The notes under the pieces: model-generated
The model's input: the letters and a program-made list of their open reading frames with translations, nothing else
Databases searched by the model: none
Told to the model about the DNA's origin: nothing
In this document: in pieces, positions 54,199 through 63,695 of the stretch
How positions within the stretch are numbered: the first letter of the stretch is position 1
How the letters are laid out: the number at the start of each line of letters is the position of its first letter
Assembly: GCF_900116645.1 (NCBI RefSeq)
Contig: NZ_FPBO01000002.1
Coordinates: 248,001-312,000, forward strand
Reading direction: 5' to 3'
DNA from: Pseudoduganella namucuonensis
GTDB lineage: Bacteria; Pseudomonadota; Gammaproteobacteria; Burkholderiales; Burkholderiaceae_D
Length of the DNA: 64,000 bases
Program-made: the position numbers and the translations under genes

Positions 54199-55662
54199 AT
54201 GAACGAAGACATACTCATCAACATCACCCCGCAGGAGACGCGGGTGGCCCTGATCGTGCAGGGCGCGGTGCAGGAATTGCATATCGAACGCACCCTGACC
54301 CGCGGCCTCGCCGGCAACGTCTATTCGGGCAAGGTGGTGCGGGTGCTGCCGGGCATGCAGTCCGCCTTCATCGACATCGGCCTGGAACGGGCCGCCTTCC
54401 TGCACGTGGCCGACATCTGGGAGGCCCGTCCGCACGACGGCCAGAACGCCGCCCCCACCCCGATCGAGAAGATCCTGTTCGACGGCCAGGTGCTGACGGT
54501 GCAGGTCATCAAGGACCCGATCGGCACCAAGGGCGCGCGCCTGTCGACGCAGATCTCGATCGCCGGCCGCATGCTGGTCTACCTGCCGCAGGACAACCAC
54601 ATCGGCGTGTCGCAGAAGATCGAGAAGGAGACCGAGCGCGAGCAGCTGCGCGCGCGGCTGCAAAGCCTGCTGCCGCCGGAGGAGAAAGGCGGCTACATCG
54701 TGCGCACCCAGGCCGAGGACGCCAGCGATTCCGACCTGGCGGCCGACGTCGACTACCTGCGCAAGACCTGGGGCGCGATCTGCCACGGCGCGCGCACGCT
54801 GCCCGCCACCAGCCTGCTGCACCAGGACTTGAGCCTGGCCCAGCGCGTGCTGCGCGACTTCGTGCACGACGAGACGGCCAGCATCCAGGTCGACTCGCGC
54901 GAGAACTTCATCAACCTCACCGAGTTCGGCAAGACCTACACGCCGTCCGTGCTGCCGCGGCTGCACCACTACACGGGCGAGCGCCCGCTGTTCGACCTGT
55001 ACGGCGTGGAGGAGGAGATCCTGCGCGCGCTGGGCCGGCGCGTGGACTTGAAGTCCGGCGGCTACCTGATCGTCGACCAGACCGAGGCGATGACCACCAT
55101 CGACGTCAACACCGGCGGCTTCGTGGGCGGGCGCAACTTCGCCGACACCATCTTCAAGACCAACCTGGAGGCGGCGCACGCGATCGCGCGCCAGCTGCGG
55201 CTGCGCAACCTGGGCGGCATCATCATCCTCGACTTCATCGACATGGAGAACAACGAGCACCGCAACGCGGTGCTGGCCGAGCTGAAGAAGACCCTGTCGC
55301 GCGACCGCACCAAGGTGTCGGTGTCCGGCTTCTCGGCGCTGGGGCTGGTGGAGATGACGCGCAAGCGCACCCGCGAGTCGCTGGCCCACATCCTGTGCGA
55401 GCCGTGCCCGGCCTGCGCCGGCAAGGGCCAGGTGAAGACCTCGCGCACCATCTGCTACGAGATCCTGCGCGAACTGCTGCGCGAGGCCAAGCAGTTCAAT
55501 CCACGCGAATTCCGCATCCTCGCCTCGCAGGAGGTGGTGGACCTGTTCCTCGAGGAGGAATCCCAGCACCTGGCCATGCTGGGCGACTTCATCGGCAAAA
55601 AGATCTCGCTGCAGGTGGAGAACTCCTATCACCAGGAGCAGTACGACGTGATCCTGATGTAG
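54199..55662 (+). CDS. rng: Ribonuclease G
   Basis: 487 residues. S1 domain at about 35-125 (GNVYSGKVVRVLPGMQSAFIDIGLERAAFLHVADI), catalytic DVNTGGFVG with the metal-binding Asp residues, and Zn-link CEPCPACAGKG. Lacks the long C-terminal scaffold of RNase E. Matures the 5' end of 16S rRNA and takes part in mRNA decay. Confidence 0.96.
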   Translation: MNEDILINITPQETRVALIVQGAVQELHIERTLTRGLAGNVYSGKVVRVLPGMQSAFIDIGLERAAFLHVADIWEARPHDGQNAAPTPIEKILFDGQVLTVQVIKDPIGTKGARLSTQISIAGRMLVYLPQDNHIGVSQKIEKETEREQLRARLQSLLPPEEKGGYIVRTQAEDASDSDLAADVDYLRKTWGAICHGARTLPATSLLHQDLSLAQRVLRDFVHDETASIQVDSRENFINLTEFGKTYTPSVLPRLHHYTGERPLFDLYGVEEEILRALGRRVDLKSGGYLIVDQTEAMTTIDVNTGGFVGGRNFADTIFKTNLEAAHAIARQLRLRNLGGIIILDFIDMENNEHRNAVLAELKKTLSRDRTKVSVSGFSALGLVEMTRKRTRESLAHILCEPCPACAGKGQVKTSRTICYEILRELLREAKQFNPREFRILASQEVVDLFLEEESQHLAMLGDFIGKKISLQVENSYHQEQYDVILM

Positions 55663-55744
55663 CCGCGTCGGAAAATCTTACAGTCACTCCCGATTTGCAA
55701 GCCGATGCCGCACCAAGTCATTGAAAAGTAACATTATTTCCAAG

Positions 55745-55761
55745 TGGCATGTTAATTGCTT
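55745..55761 (+). promoter_or_regulatory. Sigma-54 (RpoN) promoter of the PEP-CTERM gene
   Basis: TGGCAT-N5-TTGC, with GG and GC 10 bases apart as required at -24/-12. Transcription would begin near 55771, 40 bases before the ATG. PEP-CTERM genes are known to be controlled by the PrsK/PrsR two-component system together with sigma-54, which supports the call. No other control site was recognised in the 148-base gap. Confidence 0.75.
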
Positions 55762-55810
55762 ATAGGATATTTAAAGTTCCCATAAGCATTTAACCCACCC
55801 TAGGATAACA

Positions 55811-56452
55811 ATGAAAAAGCTCATCTCCGCACTGTGCGTAGCCACCGCCGCCCTGACGGCACCATCGCACGGCGCCGTGATCAACTTCGGCTCCACCTCC
55901 TCCAATGGCGGCGACTGCACCTATACCTGCACCGCCCACCTCCAGCAGGAATACGACGCGGCCGCCTTCGGCTCGACGGTCGAAATCAGCCGTATCAGCT
56001 TCTTCTTCAACTACCTGGACCAAACGAACCAGACGCCGTGGCAAGTGCGCCTGGCAACCAACGCCAACGGCAGCGGCATCAATTCGGCGTTCGCCAGCAA
56101 CCTGGGCGCGGACAAGGCGCTGTTCGCCACCGGGAACGGCAGCGTCACCGTCAACAATCGGGTCGATTTCTTCGGTTCCTTCGTCTACGATCCGAGCGCC
56201 GGCAACCTGATGCTCGACATTCTGGGCGGCGGCGGCGTCACCGGCTCGTTCACCGCGACCGGCGACGTCAACCGCGTGTATAGCTGGGGCGAGGAGACGT
56301 TCGGCAATGTGGATTTGTTCTACGGCATCTCGACCGAGTTTGAAGTGGCGCCCGTGTCGTCGAACGACGTGCCGGAACCGGCCACGCTGGCGCTGTTCGC
56401 CGTCGGCATGGCCGGCGTGGCGTTCAGCCGCCGCAAGAAGGCGGCCGCTTAA
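55811..56452 (+). CDS. PEP-CTERM sorting domain protein
   Basis: 213 residues. Signal peptide KKLISALCVATAALTAPSHG; C-terminal VPEPATLALFAVGMAGVAF followed by SRRKKAAA, i.e. PEP motif, hydrophobic helix and basic tail recognised by exosortase. The middle is Gly/Asn/Ser-rich with two Cys pairs near the start (DCTYTCTAH). Expected to be cleaved and released outside, often in polysaccharide-producing strains. No exosortase gene in the window. Confidence 0.93.
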   Translation: MKKLISALCVATAALTAPSHGAVINFGSTSSNGGDCTYTCTAHLQQEYDAAAFGSTVEISRISFFFNYLDQTNQTPWQVRLATNANGSGINSAFASNLGADKALFATGNGSVTVNNRVDFFGSFVYDPSAGNLMLDILGGGGVTGSFTATGDVNRVYSWGEETFGNVDLFYGISTEFEVAPVSSNDVPEPATLALFAVGMAGVAFSRRKKAAA

Positions 56453-56465
56453 CGTTCCCCTCCTC

Positions 56466-56491
56466 CGCGCCGTCCCGGAATGGACGGCGCG
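56466..56491. terminator. Hairpin between convergent PEP-CTERM and TonB-receptor genes
   Basis: Perfect 10-bp stem CGCGCCGTCC / GGACGGCGCG with a six-base loop, 13 bases past the PEP-CTERM stop and 44 before the receptor stop. No U-run, so termination may be only partial. Confidence 0.5.
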
Positions 56492-56535
56492 ATACCGGCT
56501 GGCCCGGACGAAAACGTCCCGCGCGCCAAGCCGGA

Positions 56536-58656
56536 TCAGAACTCGAACACCGTGTTCAGCCTCACCTGGCGCGGATCGCCCAGGGTGACGACGTTGTTGC
56601 TCAAGCCACCCGCGTAGGTGTCCCTGCCGAACAGGTTCTTCACGTTGAGCGACACCCGGTAGCCATTGCCGCTGTAGCTCGCCGCCGCGTCCACCACCGT
56701 GTAGGCCGGCACCGTGTAGTCGAAGGAATAGCCGCGCTTTTCGCTTTCGTGGCGCAGGCCGGCTCCCAGCCCCAATCCCGCCAGCGCGCCATTCCCGGTC
56801 AGGTAATTGGCCCACACCGTGGCGCCGCGGCGCGGCACGTTGTTGAGCGGCTTGCCCACGTAGGCGGCGCGGTTGTCGCGCGTGACTTCGGAAGCGATGT
56901 GGGCGGCGGCCCCGCGCAGGGTCCAGCCGTTGCGCAGGTTCAGCGTCAGCTCGCCCTCCACTCCCCGGCTGCGCTCCTCGCCGGTCTGCACGCTGAAACC
57001 GTTGTGCTCCGTGTCCGCCGTGGTCACGTTGCGGCGGCGCAGGTCGTAGACGGCCATGACGGCGGTGACGCGGCCGCCATCGGGACTGTATTTGATCCCC
57101 AGTTCGGACTGGCGCCCCGTCTCTGGCTCGAAACGCGCGCCAAAGTAATCGACGCCGGACACCGGCAGGAACGAGGTGGCGTAGCTGGCGTAGGCCGCCG
57201 CGCCGGGCGCGAGGCGGTAGGACAGGCCCGCGCTGCCGGTGGTGGCGCTGTCGGTCTGGCGGTCCTCGATGCCGCCGCGGTTGTTGGTGTTGCCCGTCGT
57301 GGCGCGGTCGCGGCGCAAGCCCAGGGTCGCATCCAGCCGCCCGGCCAGGGCGAACCGGTCGCGCGCGTACAGGCCGGTCATCGGCAGGCGGCTGGTGGTG
57401 TCGGCCTGCGCGGCGGCGGGACAGGCGATCGCCACGCCGTACACGGGGTTGAACAGGTTGAGCGCCGGGAGAGTGCACGTGGTGGTGGCGAAGCGCTCGC
57501 GCTGCGTGCTGGCGTCCAGGCCCAGTGTGAGATGGTGCAACGTCCCCAGCACGGACAGCGTGCCGCCCACATGGGTGTCGAGCGCGGCCACCTCGCCGTC
57601 GAATTCGCGGCGGCTGCCGGTGCGGCTCAACGTGGCGCCGTTGGCCGCCAGCGCGCCGTTGAACACGCCGGGGCCGACGCCGCCGTACTCCTCCCAGCGG
57701 AAGTTCTGGTGCAAGGTCCAGCGGTCGTTGAAGCGGTGCGCGAGCGCATAGCCCACGCGCTTGCGCTCCACGTCGTAGCCGCCCATCGCGGGATCGCCGA
57801 TGAAGCGGTTGAGCGGGATCGGCCCGTTGGGGTTGGGCAGCAAGGTGCCGCGCGGCGGCAGGCCCTGCTGGCGCAGCCATTCGCGCCGGTGGTAGCTGGC
57901 CAGCAGCGTCAGATCGGTGTCGCCCCCCAGGTCCAGCGTCAGCGCCGGGGCCAGCCAGCGCGTCTTGAAGAACACGAAATCGGTGGGGTCGTCGCTGTCC
58001 AGCGCCAGCGCGTTGACGCGGAACGCGGCCTTGCCGGTGGCGTTCAGCGGACGGCCGACATCCAGCGTGGCCTGCCGGTGGTTGTCGCTGCCGATGGTGA
58101 CGCCCGCCTCGTTGAACGCGTGCGCGCGCGGCCGCTTGCTGACGGAGTTGACCATGCCGCCCGGCTGCACATTGCCGAACAGCAGCGAGGCCGGCCCCTT
58201 CAGCACGTCGAGCTGCTCCACACCGAATAGCTCCTCGGGGATCTGCACCGACTGCGCGGTGCGCAAGCCGTCCACGAAGGTCGATTCGGAGGCGCGCATG
58301 CCGCGGATGATGAAGTCGTCGAAGCCGCGGCGGCCGTACTGCCCCGGGGTCACACCGGCCACCGTGCGCAGCGCCTCGGCCAGCGTGGTCGATTGCTGCG
58401 CGTCGAGCAGGCCGCGCGTGACGACCGTGATCGATTGCGGCGTTTCCAGCAGGCCGGCCCCGGATTTGGTCGTGCTGGCGGCGCGTTTGGCGGCCAGGCC
58501 GGCGGTTTCATCCCGGTCGCCGGTCACCGTCACCTGGGGCAGCGCGGCGGTGGCGCCGGCATCGGCGTCGTCTGTGGATAGCCGGGCCGGCGCGGCCTGG
58601 GGCAGAGACGCCCAGGCGGCAGCCAGCACCAGCGCAAGCGTGGTTTTGCGGAGCAC
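56536..58656 (-). CDS. TonB-dependent siderophore receptor
   Basis: 706 residues from GTG 58656, which has AAAGGA seven bases before it; another GTG lies 27 bases upstream. Signal peptide LRKTTLALVLAAAWASLPQAAPA. Plug domain (about 60-170) with ETPQSITVVTRGLL and LDVLKGPASLLFGNVQPGGMVNSVSKRP, then a 22-strand barrel ending in the aromatic VRLNTVFEF. Takes up ferric siderophores with TonB energy. A Fur-box-like site lies 72-90 bases upstream. No TonB or siderophore synthesis genes nearby. Confidence 0.93.
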   Translation of the reverse strand: MLRKTTLALVLAAAWASLPQAAPARLSTDDADAGATAALPQVTVTGDRDETAGLAAKRAASTTKSGAGLLETPQSITVVTRGLLDAQQSTTLAEALRTVAGVTPGQYGRRGFDDFIIRGMRASESTFVDGLRTAQSVQIPEELFGVEQLDVLKGPASLLFGNVQPGGMVNSVSKRPRAHAFNEAGVTIGSDNHRQATLDVGRPLNATGKAAFRVNALALDSDDPTDFVFFKTRWLAPALTLDLGGDTDLTLLASYHRREWLRQQGLPPRGTLLPNPNGPIPLNRFIGDPAMGGYDVERKRVGYALAHRFNDRWTLHQNFRWEEYGGVGPGVFNGALAANGATLSRTGSRREFDGEVAALDTHVGGTLSVLGTLHHLTLGLDASTQRERFATTTCTLPALNLFNPVYGVAIACPAAAQADTTSRLPMTGLYARDRFALAGRLDATLGLRRDRATTGNTNNRGGIEDRQTDSATTGSAGLSYRLAPGAAAYASYATSFLPVSGVDYFGARFEPETGRQSELGIKYSPDGGRVTAVMAVYDLRRRNVTTADTEHNGFSVQTGEERSRGVEGELTLNLRNGWTLRGAAAHIASEVTRDNRAAYVGKPLNNVPRRGATVWANYLTGNGALAGLGLGAGLRHESEKRGYSFDYTVPAYTVVDAAASYSGNGYRVSLNVKNLFGRDTYAGGLSNNVVTLGDPRQVRLNTVFEF

Positions 58657-58727
58657 GGTGAATTCCTTTGATGGCGGGGACACTGGCTTGCAAAACGCTG
58701 GCTGGTGCGTGGATGGTCACCATTGTA

Positions 58728-58746
58728 AATGGGAATCATTCTCAAT
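58728..58746. promoter_or_regulatory. Fur-box-like site before the TonB receptor
   Basis: AATGGGAATCATTCTCAAT, close to the 19-bp Fur consensus GATAATGATAATCATTATC, with the inner GAATCATTC part symmetrical. Placed 72 bases upstream of the GTG start. Implies repression when iron is plentiful. Confidence 0.65.
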
Positions 58747-58839
58747 GTAAAGTCAAATCCACTTGGGACCGCCGCCCCGCAAGCCGAGCTGAAAGCAAAG
58801 AAGCAAGCAATATCGCGGCGCGCGCCGAACGTCCCTGAT

Positions 58840-60387
58840 TCAAGCCGGATTGTTGGCGGCCTGGTCCGCGTACCCCTCGACCTCGACCCGGTTGCGCCCG
58901 GCCGACTTGGCCGCGTACAGCGCGCGGTCGGCCGCCTCCACCAGCTCGCCCGCGTTGTCGACGCCGCGCCGCGGCGTCATCGCGGCCACGCCGGCGCTGA
59001 TGGTCACCACCTTGGCCGGGCTGCCCTCGTGCGGCATGCGCAGTTCGGCGATGGCCTTGCGCACGCGCTCGGCCACGGCGGCCGCCCCGGCCGCGTCCGT
59101 GCCCGGCAGCAGGATGCCGATCTCCTCGCCGCCGTAGCGCGCCGCCAGGTCGCCCGGGCGCTTCGGCGTCAGCACCCGTATCGTCTTGCTGATCGCGCGC
59201 AGGCAATCGTCGCCGGCGCTGTGGCCGTACAGGTCGTTGTACTGCTTGAAGCAATCGACGTCGATCATGATGAAGGCCAGCGGCGCGCCGCCGCGGATCG
59301 CCCGGCTGAACTCGTTGCCCAGCGTGACGTCGAACTGGCGCCGGTTGGCCAGGCCCGTCAGGCCGTCCTGCAGCGCCAGCTTCTCCAGGGTGCGGTTCAG
59401 GCTTTCCAGCGCGTCGCGCGCCACCAGCAATTCCTTTTCCGCCTCCAGCCGCAGGTCGATCTGCTGGATCAGCCGCCGCCCGAACAACGCCAGCAGCGCC
59501 GCCAGCAGCAGCACCCCCAGGGAGTGCAGCAGCGTGTCGCGCCGCCAGCCCTCCAGCACCTCGCTGCGCGACAGCGCCGCCACCACGAACAGCGGATAGC
59601 GCTCCAGCGCGCGGAAGCTGTTCAGGCGCACCTCGCCGTCCTGGGTGGAGCGGAATTCGCCCTTGCCGGCGTCGCCCGAGCGGATATAGGCCTGGTACAC
59701 CGGGGTGTTGATCACGTTGGCGCCGATCTTGTGCTCCTCGGTCGGGCGGCGCAGCACCATGGCGCCGCTGTTCAGCACCAGCGCCACCGCGCCCCGCTCG
59801 CCGATGTCCAGGCTGTCGTAGAAGTCCTTGAAGTAGTCCATGTCGATGGTGGCCAGCGCCACCCCGGCGAAGGCGCCGTCCGGGTGGTTCAGGCGGCGCG
59901 ACACGGGGAGGATCCATTTGCCGGTGGAGCGGCTGACCACCGGCAGGCCGATGTGCGGGCCGCTGTCGGTGTGGTTCAGGTGGTAGACGAAGTATTCGCG
60001 GTCGGCGTTGTTGACGTTGGGCGGCGTGACGGGGCGGGAATTGACCACCCAGCGGCCGGTGGCGTCGTAGACGAACAGGCCGTTCAGCTGGGGCAGGTTG
60101 CGCACCTGCGCCACCATCAGCGGGTGCAGCCGCCGCAGCGCGGCCGGGCCGGTGCCGTCGGTCTCGATGCGCTCGACGATGTCGGCCAGGCTGGTGTCGG
60201 CCGCCTTGATGGTGTCGTCCGCGTGCTGCGCCATCGAGCGCGCCAGGTTGGAGGTGGTGCGCTCGGTGGCGGCCAGCAGCTCGCCGCGCGCGTTCAGGCT
60301 GCGCCAGCCGTCGATGGCCACCAGCGACAGGCAGACGGTGGCCACGAACACGGTGGCCCAGAACGTGATCGAGAACCGTTTCAGCAT
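58840..60387 (-). CDS. Diguanylate cyclase with periplasmic Cache sensor
   Basis: 515 residues. Helix about 8-28, periplasmic double-Cache region about 30-285 (NADREYFVYHLNHTDSGPHIGLPVVSRSTGKW is the dCache signature), second helix about 288-308, short coiled coil, GGDEF domain about 345-505. The signature is GGEEI instead of GGEEF, and the RxxD inhibitory site (RPGD) lies five residues before it. Should make c-di-GMP from GTP with product inhibition. The last base of the signature is unusual but the acidic residues are intact. A 183-base gap separates its stop from the TonB receptor. Confidence 0.9.
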   Translation of the reverse strand: MLKRFSITFWATVFVATVCLSLVAIDGWRSLNARGELLAATERTTSNLARSMAQHADDTIKAADTSLADIVERIETDGTGPAALRRLHPLMVAQVRNLPQLNGLFVYDATGRWVVNSRPVTPPNVNNADREYFVYHLNHTDSGPHIGLPVVSRSTGKWILPVSRRLNHPDGAFAGVALATIDMDYFKDFYDSLDIGERGAVALVLNSGAMVLRRPTEEHKIGANVINTPVYQAYIRSGDAGKGEFRSTQDGEVRLNSFRALERYPLFVVAALSRSEVLEGWRRDTLLHSLGVLLLAALLALFGRRLIQQIDLRLEAEKELLVARDALESLNRTLEKLALQDGLTGLANRRQFDVTLGNEFSRAIRGGAPLAFIMIDVDCFKQYNDLYGHSAGDDCLRAISKTIRVLTPKRPGDLAARYGGEEIGILLPGTDAAGAAAVAERVRKAIAELRMPHEGSPAKVVTISAGVAAMTPRRGVDNAGELVEAADRALYAAKSAGRNRVEVEGYADQAANNPA

Positions 60388-60409
60388 GGCGTCCCGTCCC
60401 CCGCCCGGC

Positions 60410-61468
60410 TCAGGCGCGCGGGACCAGCATGGGTTGCAGGGTCCGCCACACCTGTTCCGGAGCGATCTTTTGCATGCAGTCCTGGTGGCCCAGCGGGCAC
60501 TCGCGCTGGCGGCAGGGCGAGCATTCCAGCCGCAGCGAGATGGAGGCCGCCAGGTCCGAGAACGGCGGCGCGTGGCCGGGGTCGGTCGGGCCGTAGATGG
60601 CGATCACCGGCCGGTTCAGCGCGGAGGCGATGTGCAGCAGGCCGGAATCGTTGCTGACCACGGCGCCGGCGCGGGCGATCAGCGCCACCGCCTCGGCCAG
60701 CGAGGTGGCGCCGGCCAGGTTGCGCAGCGCCGGCAGGCCGCCCGCGGCCTGGATCACGGTCTCGCAGGCCTCGCGGTCCTTGGGCGAGCCCAGCAGGGCG
60801 ATCTGGACGTCCGGATGGGCCGCGACGATGGCCCGCGCCAGGCCGGCGAAGTGCGCCGGCGGCCAGCGCTTGGCCGTGCCGAACTCGGCGCCGGGGGCGA
60901 AGGCCACCAAGGGCCGCGCCAGGTCCAGGTTGGCGCGCGCGCAGGCGGCCGCGATCTGCTCCGGGCTGGCCGCCAGCCGGGGCCGCGGCACGGCGTCGCG
61001 CTGCGCGGCCGGCAGCGGCGCCACCGGCGCCAGCGCCAGCGCGGCGTAGAACGGCACCATCGGCCGCGGCGGCGCGTCGTCGCGGTGCATCACGTTGATC
61101 AGGCCGTAACGGCTCTCGCCCTTGTAGCCGACCCGGCGGGGAATGCCGGCCAGCCACGGGATCAGCGCGTATTTGAGCGTGTTCGGCAGCACGTAGGCGT
61201 CGGCGTAGCCGCGCCGCGCCAGACGGCGCGCGTAGCGCCAGCGCTCGCGCAGTTGCAGCGGGCCGTGGCGGAACGGCGTTTCCAGCACCTCGGCCACCTC
61301 CGCCATCTGGCGCCACACGGGCGCCACCGACGGCGGCGCCAGCACGTCGATCGCCCGCTCCGGATGGGCCGCCTTCAGCAGCGCCAGCAGCGGCTGCGCC
61401 ATCACGGCGTCGCCGATCCAGTTGGGGGAAATGACCAGGGTGCGCCCGCCCGCGGTGTGGCCGTTCAT
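60410..61468 (-). CDS. waaF: Lipopolysaccharide heptosyltransferase II, GT9 family
   Basis: 352 residues. LVISPNWIGDAVMAQPLLALLKAAHP at the start, APGAEFGTAKRWPPAHFAGLA mid-protein, NDSGLLHIASALNRPVIAIYGPTDPGHAPP for the donor site and the C-terminal Cys-rich CSPCRQRECPLGHQDC, as in WaaF. Adds the second heptose to the inner LPS core. Overlaps the waaL-type gene by four bases (ATGA). Confidence 0.92.
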   Translation of the reverse strand: MNGHTAGGRTLVISPNWIGDAVMAQPLLALLKAAHPERAIDVLAPPSVAPVWRQMAEVAEVLETPFRHGPLQLRERWRYARRLARRGYADAYVLPNTLKYALIPWLAGIPRRVGYKGESRYGLINVMHRDDAPPRPMVPFYAALALAPVAPLPAAQRDAVPRPRLAASPEQIAAACARANLDLARPLVAFAPGAEFGTAKRWPPAHFAGLARAIVAAHPDVQIALLGSPKDREACETVIQAAGGLPALRNLAGATSLAEAVALIARAGAVVSNDSGLLHIASALNRPVIAIYGPTDPGHAPPFSDLAASISLRLECSPCRQRECPLGHQDCMQKIAPEQVWRTLQPMLVPRA

Positions 61469-62736
61469 GCGGCGTCCCCCTCGTCGCGCGCGTTCAGGCA
61501 CAGGCCCATCAGCAGGAACAGCATCTGCGCGTAGAACATGGTGCTCATGATGGACCAGTAGATCACCTCGGTCAGGCCGAAGCTGAAATAGCCGATCACC
61601 AGCAGCAGCCCGGCCAGCGCCGGCGCGGTCACGGCGGGGCTGGCCGACTCGTGGGTTTTCAGGATGCGCGCGAAAAACAGGAAGGGCGCGATCAGCGTGC
61701 CCAGCCACACCAGCAGGCCGGGCACGCCGCCGTACACCAGCACCTGCAAGATATCGTTGTGGAAATGCTCGGCCTCCAGCACGAACGATTGCAGCCGGCC
61801 CGCCCGCACCTCCTCGGCCAGCTCGGCCTCGATCTCGCCGGTGGTGGAGATGCGCCAGGGGTGGCGTTCGGCCAGCATCAGCGCGCCCTTCCACAGTTCC
61901 AGCCGCACGCCGACGTTGGTGTAGGCGTTGCCGCCGTCGAAGTAAGTCTTCACTTCGGTGACGCCCTGCTCGAGCCGCTCGCGGGCCCCGGTCTGGTCGA
62001 TGAAGTAAGTGCTCACCATCAGCGCCAGCGCCGCGACGGCCAGCGCCTTGGCGGCGCGGGCGCGCAGGAAATGGCCGTATTTGACGAACAGCACGGCGGC
62101 GAACAGGATCGCGATCCAGCCGCCGCGGGTGCCGGTGGCCACCGATCCCAGCAGGCCCGCCAGCGCGCCCAGTGCCGGCCACACCGCTTGCCGGCCCTTG
62201 AAATCGAGCACCCCCGCCAGGCACATCATGCCCATGCATAATTGGATATCGCCGAATGTGATAGCATTGATGAGTCCGCCAGGACGCTCGATGCCGAGCG
62301 ACCAGCGCTGGTAGCAGATGAACACCGCGCCCGCCATGGCGCCGGCGATCAGCCCCCACCACAGGGCCTTGCGGCCGGGCCGGACCGCCAGCACCGCCAG
62401 CAGCACGGTGACGCTGAACGCCATGCGCGCCGGCTTTTCCAGCGCGCGCAAATGCAGCTCCGGATGCCACAGCATCCCCGCCAGGGCGAAGGCAAAACTC
62501 AGCAGCAGCGCTGTTAAAACCCAGCGAATCTCAGTAAGATGGCGCACCAGCGGCGCTTTCGCCGCCCGCCAGCAGAGCATACCGGCCAGCAAAAAGCCGA
62601 AGCCGGCGAGGCTGACGCCGGACTTTGTGACCAGCGCCAGGCACGGCAGCAGGAAAACCAGACTGTGGATGAGGTACGAGGGGTACGATAAGGCGTTGTT
62701 TTGCAGAATGTTTTTTTTTGTAAAAGTATTATTCAT
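61465..62736 (-). CDS. O-antigen ligase family protein (WaaL-like)
   Basis: 423 residues, about ten helices, with the Wzy_C region containing a large periplasmic loop (about 250-330) and the LWKGALMLAERHPWRISTTGEIE / HFHNDILQVLVYGGVPGLLVW blocks typical of WaaL ligases. Joins O-antigen from undecaprenyl diphosphate to lipid A-core. Alternative: an O-antigen polymerase. First gene of the minus-strand waaL-waaF pair. Confidence 0.85.
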   Translation of the reverse strand: MNNTFTKKNILQNNALSYPSYLIHSLVFLLPCLALVTKSGVSLAGFGFLLAGMLCWRAAKAPLVRHLTEIRWVLTALLLSFAFALAGMLWHPELHLRALEKPARMAFSVTVLLAVLAVRPGRKALWWGLIAGAMAGAVFICYQRWSLGIERPGGLINAITFGDIQLCMGMMCLAGVLDFKGRQAVWPALGALAGLLGSVATGTRGGWIAILFAAVLFVKYGHFLRARAAKALAVAALALMVSTYFIDQTGARERLEQGVTEVKTYFDGGNAYTNVGVRLELWKGALMLAERHPWRISTTGEIEAELAEEVRAGRLQSFVLEAEHFHNDILQVLVYGGVPGLLVWLGTLIAPFLFFARILKTHESASPAVTAPALAGLLLVIGYFSFGLTEVIYWSIMSTMFYAQMLFLLMGLCLNARDEGDAA

Positions 62737-62788
62737 TAATGTTTTGTGAGCCTATTCTTGCAGAATCAACACAGGCAGCATCGACTTC

Positions 62789-63667
62789 ATGCAACAAGCA
62801 TCAAAAATATCCGTCATCATTACCACGTACAACCGCCCGGACGCGCTGGCGGCGGTGCTCGATGCTTGCTTCTGCCAGGATGATAACAACTTCGAAATCA
62901 TTATCGCTGATGACGGCTCCACCCACAACACGCGCCAGTGCATCGCCCGGCTGAAGGGCCGCTCGCCGGTGCCGCTGCGGCACGTGTGGCAGCCCGACGA
63001 GGGATTCCGCGCCGCGCGCGCGCGCAACCAGGGCATCCTGGCCGCCAGCGGCGACTACATCGTGTTCCTGGACGGCGATTGCGTGCCCCAGCCCAGTTTC
63101 GTCAGCCAGCACCGCAAGCTGGCCCGGCCCGGCTACCTGGTGACCGGCAGCCGCGTGCTGCTCAGCCCGGGCTACACGCTGCGCATGCTGGCCGAGCGCA
63201 TCGACGTGTGCAAGCTGGGTTTCTGGGACAAGCTGAAACTGCGCCTGACGGGCGACCTGAACAAATTCCTGCAAACCGTGCTGACCCTGCCGGACTTCGG
63301 CCGCGAAAGCCGCCGCTTCAGCTGGCGCCGCATCAAGAGCTGCAACCTGGGCGTGTGGCGCAGCGACCTGACGCTGGTGAACGGCTTCGACGAGAGCTTC
63401 CACGGCTGGGGACACGAGGATTCCGACCTGGTGGTGCGCCTGTTCAACGCCGGCGTGATGCGCAAGGAAGGCGCGTTCGCCACCGAGGTCTACCACCTGT
63501 GGCACCGCGAAAACGAGCGCAGCCTGGAAGACCGCAACCGCAACATCGTGCTGCGGCGCGCCAACGACAAGACCGTGCTGGCCACCCAGGGCCTGCAGTC
63601 GGCAGGCCCGCGCGGCGGCGCCCGCCGCAGCGCCGCCATGGCGCCGCTGCCCACCTCGGGCACCTGA
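62789..63667 (+). CDS. Family 2 glycosyltransferase
   Basis: 292 residues. GT-A start ISVIITTYNRPDALAAVLDACFCQ, DDGSTHNTRQ, the DxD-like VFLDGDCVPQPSF, and the C-terminal galactosyltransferase-like NGFDESFHGWGHEDSDLVVRLFNAG. Probably adds a sugar to the LPS core. Divergent from the waaL-type gene across 52 bases. Confidence 0.9.
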   Translation: MQQASKISVIITTYNRPDALAAVLDACFCQDDNNFEIIIADDGSTHNTRQCIARLKGRSPVPLRHVWQPDEGFRAARARNQGILAASGDYIVFLDGDCVPQPSFVSQHRKLARPGYLVTGSRVLLSPGYTLRMLAERIDVCKLGFWDKLKLRLTGDLNKFLQTVLTLPDFGRESRRFSWRRIKSCNLGVWRSDLTLVNGFDESFHGWGHEDSDLVVRLFNAGVMRKEGAFATEVYHLWHRENERSLEDRNRNIVLRRANDKTVLATQGLQSAGPRGGARRSAAMAPLPTSGT

Positions 63668-63695
63668 CCCGCCGCCTTCCCGGACAACTCCCGCG

